A DNA stretch of 64,000 bases from Methylophaga sp. OBS3 (GCF_026319325.1 NZ_JAPDMU010000001.1:434001-498000); one strand, 5' to 3'. Shown: positions 18,057 to 27,161, counted from the stretch's first letter. The notes: generated by a model not told the origin, from the letters alone. Numbers and translations are program-made.

Positions 18057-18382
18057 CCCCAGACCAAGCTGGTCAGCCAATGACGGCGTATCTGGTCTTT
18101 GATGATGATTTCATCTTTGACCGATATGCCGTTTTTTTATTTTATTTTAATGATTTAGTCGTAGCTATCCGCTCCACGTAATGCTTATAACAAGTCAGTG
18201 TGAAGCAGCTTAAACCCTACAATTAGGGGTTTCCCCTATATCCATTTAGGGGGTGATCTCTCATCATAGTCTCCATTCAAATACCACTATTTCGACAATT
18301 ATGCATGGTTTAACGGTAATAATTTTTTATTGTTTCCATGACTACTTTTTTCGAAACGCGACATGATAAAGGGAAAAAACTC
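18057..18382 (+). promoter_or_regulatory. 326-bp leader with alternative hairpins before epsD
   Basis: No gene seen. Just after the sugar-transferase stop, AGACCA (18061-18066) can pair either with TGGTC at 18070-18074 or with TGGTCT at 18093-18098. A T-rich tract follows (18132-18150). Further on, TAGGGG-TTT-CCCCTA (18224-18238) forms a short perfect hairpin, flanked by CCCTA (18216-18220) and by a further TTAGGGGG (18246-18253), so several mutually exclusive pairings are possible. The rest is AT-rich and probably holds a promoter. It could be a terminator plus promoter, or an attenuating leader separating the initiating enzyme from the export genes. Confidence 0.45.
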
Positions 18383-19306
18383 ATGAGCTCTACACTACGC
18401 TTTCGACTGCTTTCAGCTTTGATCATTATTTTCTTGGCAGGCTGCGAAGACACGACTCCAAAAGAAAACACGCAAGTCGTGGCAACGGTAAATAATCAAG
18501 AAATTACAGTTCACCAGTTGAATCAAGCCATTAGCACCATGGGCGAACAAGCCCAAACAGCAGATATGCAAAGTATGCGTGAAGCTGTACTGCAAAACAT
18601 GATCGTACAAACATTGATGCAGCAAGAAGCGAATAAAGCTGACTTAGATCGTGATCCCCAAGTTATGCAGTCAATTGAAGCGGCTAAACGTCAGGTGCTT
18701 GCATTAGCCTATATGCAACAGTACACAACCATTACACCATCAGTTTCTGATACAGATGTAGAAGCATACTACGCGTCAAATACTGATTTATTCGCGAATA
18801 GAAAACTGTTTGTCTATGACCAGGTTACTGTGGCGTCTGATTCACCTAAGTACATGGATGCACAAAAGAAACTACAGCAGATTGATGATCTGAAAAACTT
18901 CACGGTTTGGTTAGAGAATAACAACGTTACGTTTACTACCATTACCAAAGCTAAGACATCAGAAAATATCCAACCAAATTTGTTAAAAGCGCTATCCACC
19001 TTGGATGTAGGCCAAGTTGGCTTTTTAAATCTGGCTGACGGTCTGGTCATTATCGAAGTGAAAGATAAGCAACAACAACCCGTTAAACTTGAAATGGCTG
19101 CACCTGCCATCAAAACACACTTGCAGAATCAACAACGTAAACAACAAGTTGAACAAGTTGTTGCAATGTTAAAACAAGACGCTGTTATCAAGTACAGCGA
19201 TGAATATCAGCCAGCATCGGCCAGTGACAACAGCAATGCATCTAACAACCAAAACGGTGCCGATTTAGATGCCTATATCGAGAAAGGTTTAGCAGGTATC
19301 GAGTAA
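18383..19306 (+). CDS. epsD: EpsD-family peptidyl-prolyl cis-trans isomerase lipoprotein
   Basis: A 307-residue predicted lipoprotein (lipobox LAGC around residues 16-19) with a SurA-like N-terminal helical domain and a parvulin-like segment. The start ATG 18383 follows AAAGGG; the earlier in-frame ATG 18338 would spoil the signal peptide. EpsD-type isomerases occur at this position in exosortase B/methanolan-type loci, before the outer-membrane proteins, and probably assist folding of EpsL or EpsE. The C-terminal 40 residues are Asn/Ser-rich and low-complexity. Confidence 0.8.
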   Translation: MSSTLRFRLLSALIIIFLAGCEDTTPKENTQVVATVNNQEITVHQLNQAISTMGEQAQTADMQSMREAVLQNMIVQTLMQQEANKADLDRDPQVMQSIEAAKRQVLALAYMQQYTTITPSVSDTDVEAYYASNTDLFANRKLFVYDQVTVASDSPKYMDAQKKLQQIDDLKNFTVWLENNNVTFTTITKAKTSENIQPNLLKALSTLDVGQVGFLNLADGLVIIEVKDKQQQPVKLEMAAPAIKTHLQNQQRKQQVEQVVAMLKQDAVIKYSDEYQPASASDNSNASNNQNGADLDAYIEKGLAGIE

Positions 19307-19316
19307 AACAAACTGC

Positions 19317-20525
19317 ATGAAACACTTGTCAGTAAAAATGCCGATCATTGTGCTTGGCTTATCACAATTACCACTGGGTTCAGTGCTCGCCGCTGAGAAT
19401 TCATTCACCCCGTATTTCAGTAGTGGTCTGGTTTATGACTCAAACCTGTTAAGGATTGACGATGACTTCACTGGAAGTGTTGGTGGCAGCACTGGTCGAT
19501 CTGACGTTCTGAAAAAGAACTTGTTAGGGATGAATGCTAAGTGGCATTACTCACGCCAGCAGCTGCAGGTCAATGCGGCAATTAGTGATAACGATTTTCA
19601 ACGCTTCAGTACATTGGATTACAAAGGTAAATACCTTAAAACCCAATGGAACTGGCAGCTTGGTAATTACTTAAACGGTAATGTTGGCCAAACGTTTAAT
19701 CGAGCTCTAGCGAGCTTTAATGATATCCGTGGTTTGTCAGGCAACTTACGAGATCAGCAAAACTATTTCTTTAACCTGAACTGGTTAATTCATCCGCGTT
19801 GGGAAGGTAAGTTTTCCTACTTGGGTAATGATGTTCAGTATGAAGAAGAGATTCAACGTATTGGTGACTTTGAGAGTGACTCGGTAGGTATCGGTATTGA
19901 TTACAAAACGCCAAAACAAAGTCGTATTGGTTTGATGTTGACTAATGAAGAGGGGCGTTATCCAAACCGTACGATAACTGAGATCAGTACGATCGATGAT
20001 GGCTATAACCAAAACTCGGCGTCATTTAATATCGATTGGAAATACAGCTTTAAAACTAGTTTCCAGTTCCAAACGGCTTATGTCACCCGTGAATACGATA
20101 ACGTGCCAGAACGTGATTACGATGCAATCGATAAACGTATCAGCATGACCTACAAACCAACTTTTAAAACACGACTGAAAATGTCGGTGTTTGAAGAAAC
20201 CCATCCACGTGATGACTTACAAGCTAGTGTCAGTGAAAACTTTGGTCAAAGTGTTGAAATGGCATGGGTGCCAACGAGCAAAATTTCACTCAAAGCAAAT
20301 TACCGTTGGGAAACTCGAGAAGATCTTGATAACCCCGGTTTTGTTATTGGTCCGGTCGATCAGCGAGAAGATGAAAATAATAACTTCTCATTAAGCTTGA
20401 ACTACGAGCCACACCGTAGTTTGGATTTTTCAGCCGGTTACCAAAGAGTAAAGCGTAACTCGACGATTCCTTTCGGTGATTTTGATGCGGATATTTTCAG
20501 TCTAACCGCAACCCTCAGAATGTAA
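19317..20525 (+). CDS. epsL: EpsL-type outer-membrane beta-barrel protein
   Basis: A 402-residue protein with an N-terminal signal peptide (cleavage after SVLAA, about residue 24) followed by alternating amphipathic strands rich in aromatic residues and ending SLTATLRM, typical of an outer-membrane barrel. No enzymatic motif. In exosortase-associated exopolysaccharide loci, a large barrel (EpsL) lies beside the Wza-like export protein and probably forms the outer-membrane exit route. It lies 10 bp after epsD and 35 bp before epsE. Confidence 0.8.
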   Translation: MKHLSVKMPIIVLGLSQLPLGSVLAAENSFTPYFSSGLVYDSNLLRIDDDFTGSVGGSTGRSDVLKKNLLGMNAKWHYSRQQLQVNAAISDNDFQRFSTLDYKGKYLKTQWNWQLGNYLNGNVGQTFNRALASFNDIRGLSGNLRDQQNYFFNLNWLIHPRWEGKFSYLGNDVQYEEEIQRIGDFESDSVGIGIDYKTPKQSRIGLMLTNEEGRYPNRTITEISTIDDGYNQNSASFNIDWKYSFKTSFQFQTAYVTREYDNVPERDYDAIDKRISMTYKPTFKTRLKMSVFEETHPRDDLQASVSENFGQSVEMAWVPTSKISLKANYRWETREDLDNPGFVIGPVDQREDENNNFSLSLNYEPHRSLDFSAGYQRVKRNSTIPFGDFDADIFSLTATLRM

Positions 20526-20560
20526 TCGCATTTCCAATTTGAATAAAAGACGAGTCTGAT

Positions 20561-21583
20561 ATGAAAAAACTAATCTTCATTCTAATGCTATGCACCTCAA
20601 CATTGCTTTCAGCGGCTGATAATCCGCTAGGAGCCGGGGACATGCTTCGTATCACCGTACATGACAACCCAGATCTCACGACCGAGACTCGGGTAACTAG
20701 TGATGACACTATCAATTTCCCGTTAATCGGTACCATTGATATTGCTGGTAAGTCAGTGCCACAAGTTGAGAAATTGATTGCTCAACAACTTGAGAGTCAA
20801 GGGTTTTTACGTAAACCCCAAGTCAATATTTTGGTGACCGAATTTTTAAGTCAACAAGTCTCTATTTTAGGCAATGTGACCCAACCACAACGGGTGCCGC
20901 TGCATCGTGATGTCACTTTAACCGAGCTGTTAGCAATGGCGGGTGGTATTACTCAATTGGGTTCGGACACGGTATCTATAGTGTCAAGTAAAGGTGAACA
21001 ACCGGGTAAAGAAAAACTAAATGTGACAGAGATCATTAATGGTGAACGTGCAGATGTCATCGTATCGCCAGGCGACATTATTTATGTTCACGGTCTACAA
21101 GTATCGGTATTGGGTGCAGTCAATAGCCCTGGTAAATACCCAATTACAGATGAATCAGTCACTGTATCAGACTTTATTGCACTGGCCGGTGGTATTGCCT
21201 CATCAGGTAGTGATGAAGTAACGGTAACCACAAACCGGGTGGGTGAAGAAAAGCACAAAACCATTGATCTGAATGCGATGTTTACCGGCGATAGCACAGC
21301 ACAAAACATGTTAGTTGAAGATGGTGATGTCATCTATGTGCCACGTGAACCTAAGTTTTATATCTACGGTGAAGTGAACAACAGTGGTGCCTATCGTTAT
21401 GAAAAAAATATGACCGTGTTCCAAGCATTGGCGATTGGTGGCGGTTTGTCACCACGTGGTACGGAAAATGGACTCACCATTAAACGCAAAAATGCTGAGG
21501 GTGAGTTTGAAACCCATAAAGTAGATGGAACGACGATCATCAACAAAGATGATGTTCTTTACGTTAAAGAAGCCCTCTTTTAA
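20561..21583 (+). CDS. epsE: EpsE polysaccharide export protein (Wza family)
   Basis: A 340-residue periplasmic/outer-membrane export protein. A signal peptide (MKKLIFILMLCTSTLLSAA) is followed by the poly-export domain (GAGDMLRITVHDNPDLT, near residue 25) and three SLBB-type repeats (around SILGNVTQPQRVPL, SVLGAVNSPGKYPI and YIYGEVNNSGAYRY). It lacks the usual lipobox cysteine at the cleavage site, unlike E. coli Wza; the cysteine at residue 11 lies inside the hydrophobic core. It forms the periplasmic channel for the polymer. Confidence 0.88.
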   Translation: MKKLIFILMLCTSTLLSAADNPLGAGDMLRITVHDNPDLTTETRVTSDDTINFPLIGTIDIAGKSVPQVEKLIAQQLESQGFLRKPQVNILVTEFLSQQVSILGNVTQPQRVPLHRDVTLTELLAMAGGITQLGSDTVSIVSSKGEQPGKEKLNVTEIINGERADVIVSPGDIIYVHGLQVSVLGAVNSPGKYPITDESVTVSDFIALAGGIASSGSDEVTVTTNRVGEEKHKTIDLNAMFTGDSTAQNMLVEDGDVIYVPREPKFYIYGEVNNSGAYRYEKNMTVFQALAIGGGLSPRGTENGLTIKRKNAEGEFETHKVDGTTIINKDDVLYVKEALF

Positions 21584-21593
21584 GGAATAGTAA

Positions 21594-22994
21594 ATGAGCA
21601 TAAATCAGTTACTCACAATACTTCTTGCCCGCAGAGTAATCATCATTGTGGTCTTTGGTTTGACGGTACTGGCCGCAGCAGCGGTTACTATGATGTTACC
21701 GAAGACCTACTATGCTAGCTCTAGTTTGATTATTAACTATAAAGGCACGGATCCTGTTACTGGACTCAGCATGCCAGCCCAACTGTCAGCGAGTTATATG
21801 TCAACACAGGTGGATGTGATTTCAAGTAAAAATGTGGCCTTAAGAGTCGTCGAGCAATTAAAGCTGGATGAGACCCGTTTTGCGATTGAAGCTTTCCAAG
21901 AAGTGGTCAACGCCGAGGAAAATGCCAATAAGGATCTTAATATCAGAGATTGGCTGGCAGGTGTGTTGCAAAACAAACTGGTTATTCGTCCATCACGTGA
22001 CAGTAGCGTCATCGAAGTCGGTTACACCGGTACCGACCCTAAATTCGTTGCTACTGTGGCTAATGCATTTGCAACAGCTTATGTCGAAACCAACTTACGT
22101 TTGAAAGTAGAACCTGCTTTAGAAGCTGCTGATTGGTTTAGTGGCAGACTGACGTCTTATCGAAATGAACTGATTGATGCCGAAAAAGAACTAGCTGCTT
22201 ACCAAGCAGAAAAAGGTATTGTCGCTTTAGAAGAACGTTGGGATGTTGAAAACGCCAGTTTGGCGCAACTCTCTGAAGAGCTAGTTCGTGCACAAGCTGA
22301 TTCATTGGAATCCAACTCTCGCAGTGTCGAGGCAAGCTCAGCTGATGCTATTGAAGAGAATCCAGATATTTTAGGCAACACGTTGATTCAGAGTATGAAA
22401 GCTGATCTGAATAGTGCAGAAGCAAATCTGGCTAAGGTGAATCAACAATTTAATGTTAACCACCCTAGATATCAGGCCGCACTGGCTGAAGTGAATAATC
22501 TTAAAGCTGACTTGCAGCGTGAAGTGGAACGTGTGACGGGGGGGCTGACCAATACGGCTACGATTTCTGACAAACGTGTTGAAGAACTTGAGTCCGCTGT
22601 AGCAGTACAAAAGCAACGTATTCTCGAGTTGAACCAGCAACGTGATGAACTGGCTGTTTTAAAACTCAATGTCGATAGTGCTCAGAAAACCTTAGACACT
22701 GCACTGGAACGTTTCAGCCAAACCTCAATGGAAGGTGAAACCAACCAAAGCGATGTATCTGTTCTGACACAAGCTACAGCGCCGATTTATCCAAGCTCAC
22801 CAAATGTGAAGCGTAATTTCTTTTTAGCTTTTGTATTGGGTTTCATTCTAGCGATTGGCTCAGCTTTATTCCTAGAACTATTAACGCCACGGGTTCGCTC
22901 AATTGAAGACATCGATATGCCGGTATTGGGCGTATTGAAGAAAAGAAAAGATCAGCATTCATCGCCAACGACGGGATTACTGGCACAGCAATGA
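21594..22994 (+). CDS. epsF: EpsF chain-length determinant protein (Wzz/PCP family)
   Basis: A 466-residue polysaccharide co-polymerase. One transmembrane helix near each end (about residues 12-34 and 405-430) brackets a long periplasmic coiled-coil region (about 180-390, rich in Glu/Gln/Leu). The stretch ATAPIYPSSPNVKRNFFLAF before the second helix is the proline-rich Wzz signature. It sets polymer length together with EpsG, encoded just downstream. It follows epsE by 10 bp. Confidence 0.88.
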   Translation: MSINQLLTILLARRVIIIVVFGLTVLAAAAVTMMLPKTYYASSSLIINYKGTDPVTGLSMPAQLSASYMSTQVDVISSKNVALRVVEQLKLDETRFAIEAFQEVVNAEENANKDLNIRDWLAGVLQNKLVIRPSRDSSVIEVGYTGTDPKFVATVANAFATAYVETNLRLKVEPALEAADWFSGRLTSYRNELIDAEKELAAYQAEKGIVALEERWDVENASLAQLSEELVRAQADSLESNSRSVEASSADAIEENPDILGNTLIQSMKADLNSAEANLAKVNQQFNVNHPRYQAALAEVNNLKADLQREVERVTGGLTNTATISDKRVEELESAVAVQKQRILELNQQRDELAVLKLNVDSAQKTLDTALERFSQTSMEGETNQSDVSVLTQATAPIYPSSPNVKRNFFLAFVLGFILAIGSALFLELLTPRVRSIEDIDMPVLGVLKKRKDQHSSPTTGLLAQQ

Positions 22995-23035
22995 TTGTTA
23001 GCTCAGCAACCATTTAATTAATCGAGACCTGAGTT

Positions 23036-23737
23036 ATGACGCAATCACTAAATGATGAGGATGACATGAACGTAGAATCAAAGCAGCTTAGCTACAGAAT
23101 CTTGCCGCCGGATAGTGCGGCAATCGATCCTGAAGTTTTTGTCGCATTTACCCTGGACGGTGCAGAAGTTGAAGAATATCGTGCCCTGAGAACCCAACTG
23201 TCATTACGTTGGTTTGAGGGCAATAGAAAATCTCTATTGTTCACCTCAACACGAGATGGACAAGGGGCGAGTCATACCGTTGCCAATCTGGCGATTTTGT
23301 TTTCACAGATGGGTCTTAAGACGATCTTAATTGATGCCAATCTACGAAACCCCGTACAGCATGATTTATTCCGATTGGATAACAGCAAAGGCTTAGCCGA
23401 TTTGCTGTCTAGTAAATCCAACGAAAATCATATTCAAAAGGTGAGGGGGTTTGAGTATCTGCATGTCCTCACAGCAGGATCATCTTTGCCTAACCCTCTT
23501 GAATTATTGTCGATTAAGAATTTCTGGACTGCTGTTGAACAGGCCTATGACATTGTCTTAATTGATTCGCCGCCAGCACTTGAATTCTCTGATGCACAGC
23601 TGATTGCATCACAGGTTGGTGGTGCTGTGATCGTGGCACGTCTCAATGACACGAAGAAATCTGATCTGAAAAAACTCGAGCAGCAATTAGAAATCGCTAA
23701 GGCAGCAAAAGTAGGGGTAGTCCTAAAAGATTTTTAG
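23036..23737 (+). CDS. epsG: EpsG-like BY-kinase homologue with degenerate Walker A motif
   Basis: A 233-residue cytoplasmic protein of the CpsD/CapB tyrosine-kinase fold. EYRALRTQLSLR (about residues 47-58) is the family's activation/contact helix, LIDANLR (98-104) the Walker A' motif and IVLIDSPPA the Walker B. The P-loop reads DGQGASH (74-80): the lysine of GxGK[ST] is replaced by alanine. No tyrosine cluster is seen at the C-terminus, which is short (ends VVLKDF). ATP hydrolysis or phosphotransfer may thus be weak or lost; it may act only as a structural partner of EpsF. It lies 41 bp after epsF. Confidence 0.8.
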   Translation: MTQSLNDEDDMNVESKQLSYRILPPDSAAIDPEVFVAFTLDGAEVEEYRALRTQLSLRWFEGNRKSLLFTSTRDGQGASHTVANLAILFSQMGLKTILIDANLRNPVQHDLFRLDNSKGLADLLSSKSNENHIQKVRGFEYLHVLTAGSSLPNPLELLSIKNFWTAVEQAYDIVLIDSPPALEFSDAQLIASQVGGAVIVARLNDTKKSDLKKLEQQLEIAKAAKVGVVLKDF

Positions 23738-23812
23738 GGGTTTGGAGCATATATCTCTAGTGGTGGCTTGATTATCATTTTACTTGTACATCACACCATA
23801 AAGGAGAAAGCC

Positions 23813-24313
23813 ATGAAAAAATTCTGTGCACTAAGCCTGCTTCTATTGGCAAGTCCATTTGCTAACGCTGCTGTTGAATTCGATGGTACAACCGAAATCA
23901 ATACCGAAGAAACAGCCTATACATTTGCCAACGAGCCAGTAGACATCAGTTTTGATTCAGCTGGTAACTACACTAACTACTATTCATTCACATTAACATC
24001 GACTGAAGATGTCACATTTAACTTTGACTCTTTTGGTATTAATGGCAATGAAGGTGTCCTTAACTTAACAGTCAGTGGTCCAGATGGTATTTCACGTACC
24101 TTTGGTAATGGTCAAGGCGAAGGTACGATTACTTTCAATGACTTAGCCCCTGATACTTACCTGTTACAAGTTGATACAAGAACAATGGATAACGGTTCTT
24201 ACACCTTATCTTCATCTGTATCACCAGTGCCTGAGCCAAGCACATTAGCCTTAATGATGGCTGGTTTAGGTCTTGTCGGTTTTATGAGCAACCGTCGTCG
24301 TCAATTTGTTTGA
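23813..24313 (+). CDS. PEP-CTERM sorting-signal protein with PPC-like domain
   Basis: A 166-residue secreted protein. Signal peptide (about residues 1-19, SPFANA), a beta-sandwich resembling bacterial pre-peptidase C-terminal domains (about 40-135), then the tripartite sorting tail: VPEPST (139-144), a hydrophobic helix (LALMMAGLGLVGFMS) and a basic end (NRRRQ). ATG 23813 has AAGGAG at 23801-23806. It lies directly between epsG and the exosortase, making it the probable dedicated substrate of that exosortase. Such proteins are believed to be processed at PEP and released or attached outside; its role in the polymer matrix is unknown. Confidence 0.88.
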   Translation: MKKFCALSLLLLASPFANAAVEFDGTTEINTEETAYTFANEPVDISFDSAGNYTNYYSFTLTSTEDVTFNFDSFGINGNEGVLNLTVSGPDGISRTFGNGQGEGTITFNDLAPDTYLLQVDTRTMDNGSYTLSSSVSPVPEPSTLALMMAGLGLVGFMSNRRRQFV

Positions 24314-24363
24314 TAACTATCAAGCAAGCCTGAATCAATAAGGTCTTATAAACACCTTTTGTT

Positions 24364-24405
24364 TTGCCAGCATGGCTGCTCTGAACGAGGAGAGCATGCT
24401 GGCAA
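24364..24405 (+). terminator. Long hairpin between the PEP-CTERM gene and the exosortase gene
   Basis: TTGCCAGCATG (24364-24374) and CATGCTGGCAA (24395-24405) form a perfect 11-bp stem; inside it CTCT and AGAG add a further 4 bp. No T-run follows, so it may be a processing or stabilising structure rather than a strong terminator. It would let the PEP-CTERM mRNA accumulate more than the exosortase mRNA. Confidence 0.6.
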
Positions 24406-24445
24406 GATAAGATCTTAACGATAACTTAAGGCTTCTCCAAAGAGA

Positions 24446-25309
24446 ATGACAACAAGTCAAACATATTCGGGTTATTACGATAACGAACACTTAAAGTGGC
24501 TGGTTATCGTAATAGGTCTGATGGTCATGTACCTGCCAACGTTTTATAACTTGTCAGGTCGACTATGGCAGTCAGATGACCATGCCCATGGTCCGTTTGT
24601 GCTGATGGTTTCACTGTTTTTGTTTTGGCAAAAACGCGATGTGTTGCTCAACAGCCTAAACACTAATAAGCAGCCGTTGTTAGGCGGTTTGTTTTTTCTC
24701 TTCGGTTTAACGTCGTATCTGTTAGGTCGTTCACAAGACATTCTGATTTTGGATGTGGGGTCACTGCTCCCCATGGTCATGGGGTTAATCCTTATGACCA
24801 AAGGTTTCAGAGCCTTATTAGCAGTGTGGTTCCCGGTATTTTTTTTGTTGTTCTTGCTGCCGATACCGGGATTCATCCTTGATGCCGTTACTTTACCGAT
24901 GAAGATAGCGGTGTCTTACGTGGCAGAGTCAATTCTGTATTGGTTTGACTTTCCCGTGGCACGCAATGGTGTGGTGCTGTATGTCGGTCCATATCAATTA
25001 TTAGTTGCTGATGCCTGTGCCGGTTTGCAGACGTTGATTTCTTTGGAAGCCCTCGGCCTGTTGTATTTGCATTTGGTAAAGCATGACTCGTTTTTACGTA
25101 ATTGCTTATTGGCAGTGGCCATTATCCCGATTTCATTCACTGCGAATGTGATTCGTGTTTTGGCTTTGATATTGGTGACCTACTACTTTGGAGACTCAGT
25201 AGGGCAATCTTATTTACATGATTTTGCAGGGTTATTTTTGTTTGTTGTAGCACTGTCGCTCATCATTTCATTCGATACCTTGTTGTCAAAATTTTTGAAG
25301 AATGCCTAA
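24446..25309 (+). CDS. xrtB: Exosortase (XrtB/EpsH type)
   Basis: A 287-residue inner-membrane protease/transpeptidase with about eight transmembrane helices. The proposed catalytic triad is intact: C191 in VADACAGLQTL, R237 in FTANVIRVLAL and H258 in YLHDFAGLFLF. The enclosing EpsD/L/E/F/G set and absence of PrsK/PrsR, FemAB or TPR genes suit the exosortase B (methanolan) type rather than XrtA. It should recognise the PEP-CTERM tail encoded immediately upstream. EpsI follows 21 bp later. Confidence 0.9.
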   Translation: MTTSQTYSGYYDNEHLKWLVIVIGLMVMYLPTFYNLSGRLWQSDDHAHGPFVLMVSLFLFWQKRDVLLNSLNTNKQPLLGGLFFLFGLTSYLLGRSQDILILDVGSLLPMVMGLILMTKGFRALLAVWFPVFFLLFLLPIPGFILDAVTLPMKIAVSYVAESILYWFDFPVARNGVVLYVGPYQLLVADACAGLQTLISLEALGLLYLHLVKHDSFLRNCLLAVAIIPISFTANVIRVLALILVTYYFGDSVGQSYLHDFAGLFLFVVALSLIISFDTLLSKFLKNA

Positions 25310-25330
25310 CGGAGAAGGTGAGCAAGAACT

Positions 25331-26023
25331 ATGTCGTGGTTAAAGGTAAGCGTTGTCTCAGTCCTCATGTTGATGACCGCAACACTGGCGGTCTGGGCAA
25401 CGCCTACTGATTACTTAGTGAATATCAAGCCTCGCGAGCCGTTGACGAAAGTCATTAAGCCAGCGATAGGCAATTGGCAGTTAGATCCAACGAGCCACGT
25501 ACTGATTACCAGTGCGGTATTAGACGAAAAGTTGGCAAGTGCTTATACGGATGTGATTAGCGAAACCTACTTTAACAAGGAAAACCAGAAAGTGATGTTG
25601 TCGGTTGCCTATTCAGATAATCAGCGAAATGGCTTAGCAGTGCATTTGCCTGAGGCATGTTACCCAGCACAAGGTTTCGAAATACTCGAAAAAAGAGAGC
25701 TGCCTGTAACGTTGAATAATGGCAGACAACTCAATCTTACTTATATGAAAACGAAAAGAGGAAGTCGTGTTGAACCTTTGGTTTATTGGACCATGGCAGG
25801 TGAAACACTGTATCGAAATGACTTTGAAAGAAAGCAAGTCTCAATCAAGTACGCACTCGACAATATTATTCCAGATGGGCTTGTTTTCCGAGTTTCCACC
25901 ATCAGCGCCGATGATGAAATGGCATTAGACATGATTACTGACTTTGTCAGGGACTTTGACAGCAGTTTGGCCGAATCAGATAAACCCAGATTTTTTGGTA
26001 CTGAATTGGCTCAATTGCAATAA
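25331..26023 (+). CDS. epsI: EpsI family protein (exosortase partner)
   Basis: A 230-residue protein with one N-terminal membrane helix or uncleaved signal (about residues 5-25) and a periplasmic domain of the EpsI/DUF3485 family, recognisable by the HLPEACYPAQGFEI block (about 103-117). EpsI proteins are encoded next to exosortases, often fused to them, and are needed for exopolysaccharide production in methanolan-type systems by an unknown mechanism. It follows the exosortase gene by 21 bp, in the usual order. Confidence 0.88.
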   Translation: MSWLKVSVVSVLMLMTATLAVWATPTDYLVNIKPREPLTKVIKPAIGNWQLDPTSHVLITSAVLDEKLASAYTDVISETYFNKENQKVMLSVAYSDNQRNGLAVHLPEACYPAQGFEILEKRELPVTLNNGRQLNLTYMKTKRGSRVEPLVYWTMAGETLYRNDFERKQVSIKYALDNIIPDGLVFRVSTISADDEMALDMITDFVRDFDSSLAESDKPRFFGTELAQLQ

Positions 26024-26077
26024 ACAAATAGTCATTAACCGTCGTTTTACCCCATTAGCAACAGAAAGAATTTAACT

Positions 26078-27115
26078 ATGGAAACATTGGCTAGAAATGT
26101 CATTTCGTTGGTCCCAGGACTGAAACCATTACTTAAGGACAGTCGAGACCGCCTTAAACGTACCGTGTTACGTTATCGCTGCTTCCGTTATGAGCAGAAA
26201 GCTAACGCCAAACATATGGGCTGGCGACATGCCGGTACCGTGAACTATGCCAAGCGTAGTGCTGAGCTGATTTTCTGGTATCACAAACTTGAAAAAGGCA
26301 TGTGCTTACCACCCGAAAACCGCCGTTTTTTTGGCCAATATCCGGCACAACAAACCCTCACATTATTAAGAAAATGGGAAGCTGATGGCCTGTCATGTGA
26401 TGAGCCAGTCTATAAAGCTGCAATTGGTGTACTCGAAGGTTATCGTGACTTTGTAATTAGCATTGATAACCGTACAAGCGAAGCTGAGCAAATTTTAGCT
26501 GAGGTGAATCGTTTTCTATCAGCACATAAAGACAGTGATGATATTTACAAAACGCCAATTAACTTTAGACCGCTCGAAGAAAATGCCTTTGAGGTTTTGC
26601 AGTCACTGGCATTGAGCCGTCGTAGTACCCGTAATTTCAAATCACAAGCGGTACCAATAGAGATTGTTGAAAAGGCAGCGAAATTAGCTCAGTTAAGCCC
26701 TAGCGCCTGTAATCGTCAGCCTTGGCGTGTGCATCTATACCAAGACAAAACCCATATTGAAGAAATGCTGAAATTGCAAAATGGTAATCGTGGCTTTGGT
26801 CATACCATTCCGATGCTCGCGGTGATGTGTTGCGACATGGGCGCATTTTTTGATGCGACCGAACGTAATGAACCAGCCTTAGATGGTGGTTTGTTCTTAA
26901 TGTCATTTCTTTATGCATTACAGTCAATGGGGTTAGCCACGTGCTGCCTAAACTGGTGCGTTGAGCCCCAACAAGACCAACGTGGTCACGAAGTGGGCGC
27001 CATCCCCGAAAACGAAAAGATTTTAACTTTCCTGGCCATTGGTTATGCCGCGGACGATACCGTGGTGCCACTATCTGCTAGAAGACCATTAACTGATCTT
27101 ATCGTAGAGCACTGA
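26078..27115 (+). CDS. Nitroreductase-family protein in the exopolysaccharide locus
   Basis: A 345-residue protein. The C-terminal half (about residues 170-345) is an FMN-type nitroreductase domain: SRRSTRNFKSQAVP, SPSACNRQPWRVHLY and a long dimer-interface helix GLFLMSFLYALQSMGLATCC. The N-terminal half (about 1-165) is a basic extension with FWYHKLEKGMCLPPENR, seen in homologues from polysaccharide clusters; I do not recognise a separate function for it. No transmembrane segment. It may carry out a redox step on a sugar, a pyruvyl donor or a quinone, but none of this can be read from the sequence. Confidence 0.75.
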   Translation: METLARNVISLVPGLKPLLKDSRDRLKRTVLRYRCFRYEQKANAKHMGWRHAGTVNYAKRSAELIFWYHKLEKGMCLPPENRRFFGQYPAQQTLTLLRKWEADGLSCDEPVYKAAIGVLEGYRDFVISIDNRTSEAEQILAEVNRFLSAHKDSDDIYKTPINFRPLEENAFEVLQSLALSRRSTRNFKSQAVPIEIVEKAAKLAQLSPSACNRQPWRVHLYQDKTHIEEMLKLQNGNRGFGHTIPMLAVMCCDMGAFFDATERNEPALDGGLFLMSFLYALQSMGLATCCLNWCVEPQQDQRGHEVGAIPENEKILTFLAIGYAADDTVVPLSARRPLTDLIVEH

Positions 27116-27161
27116 TCACAATGGAAGGGAAGTTCACGATGCGTCAATCAGGAGTGGTGCA

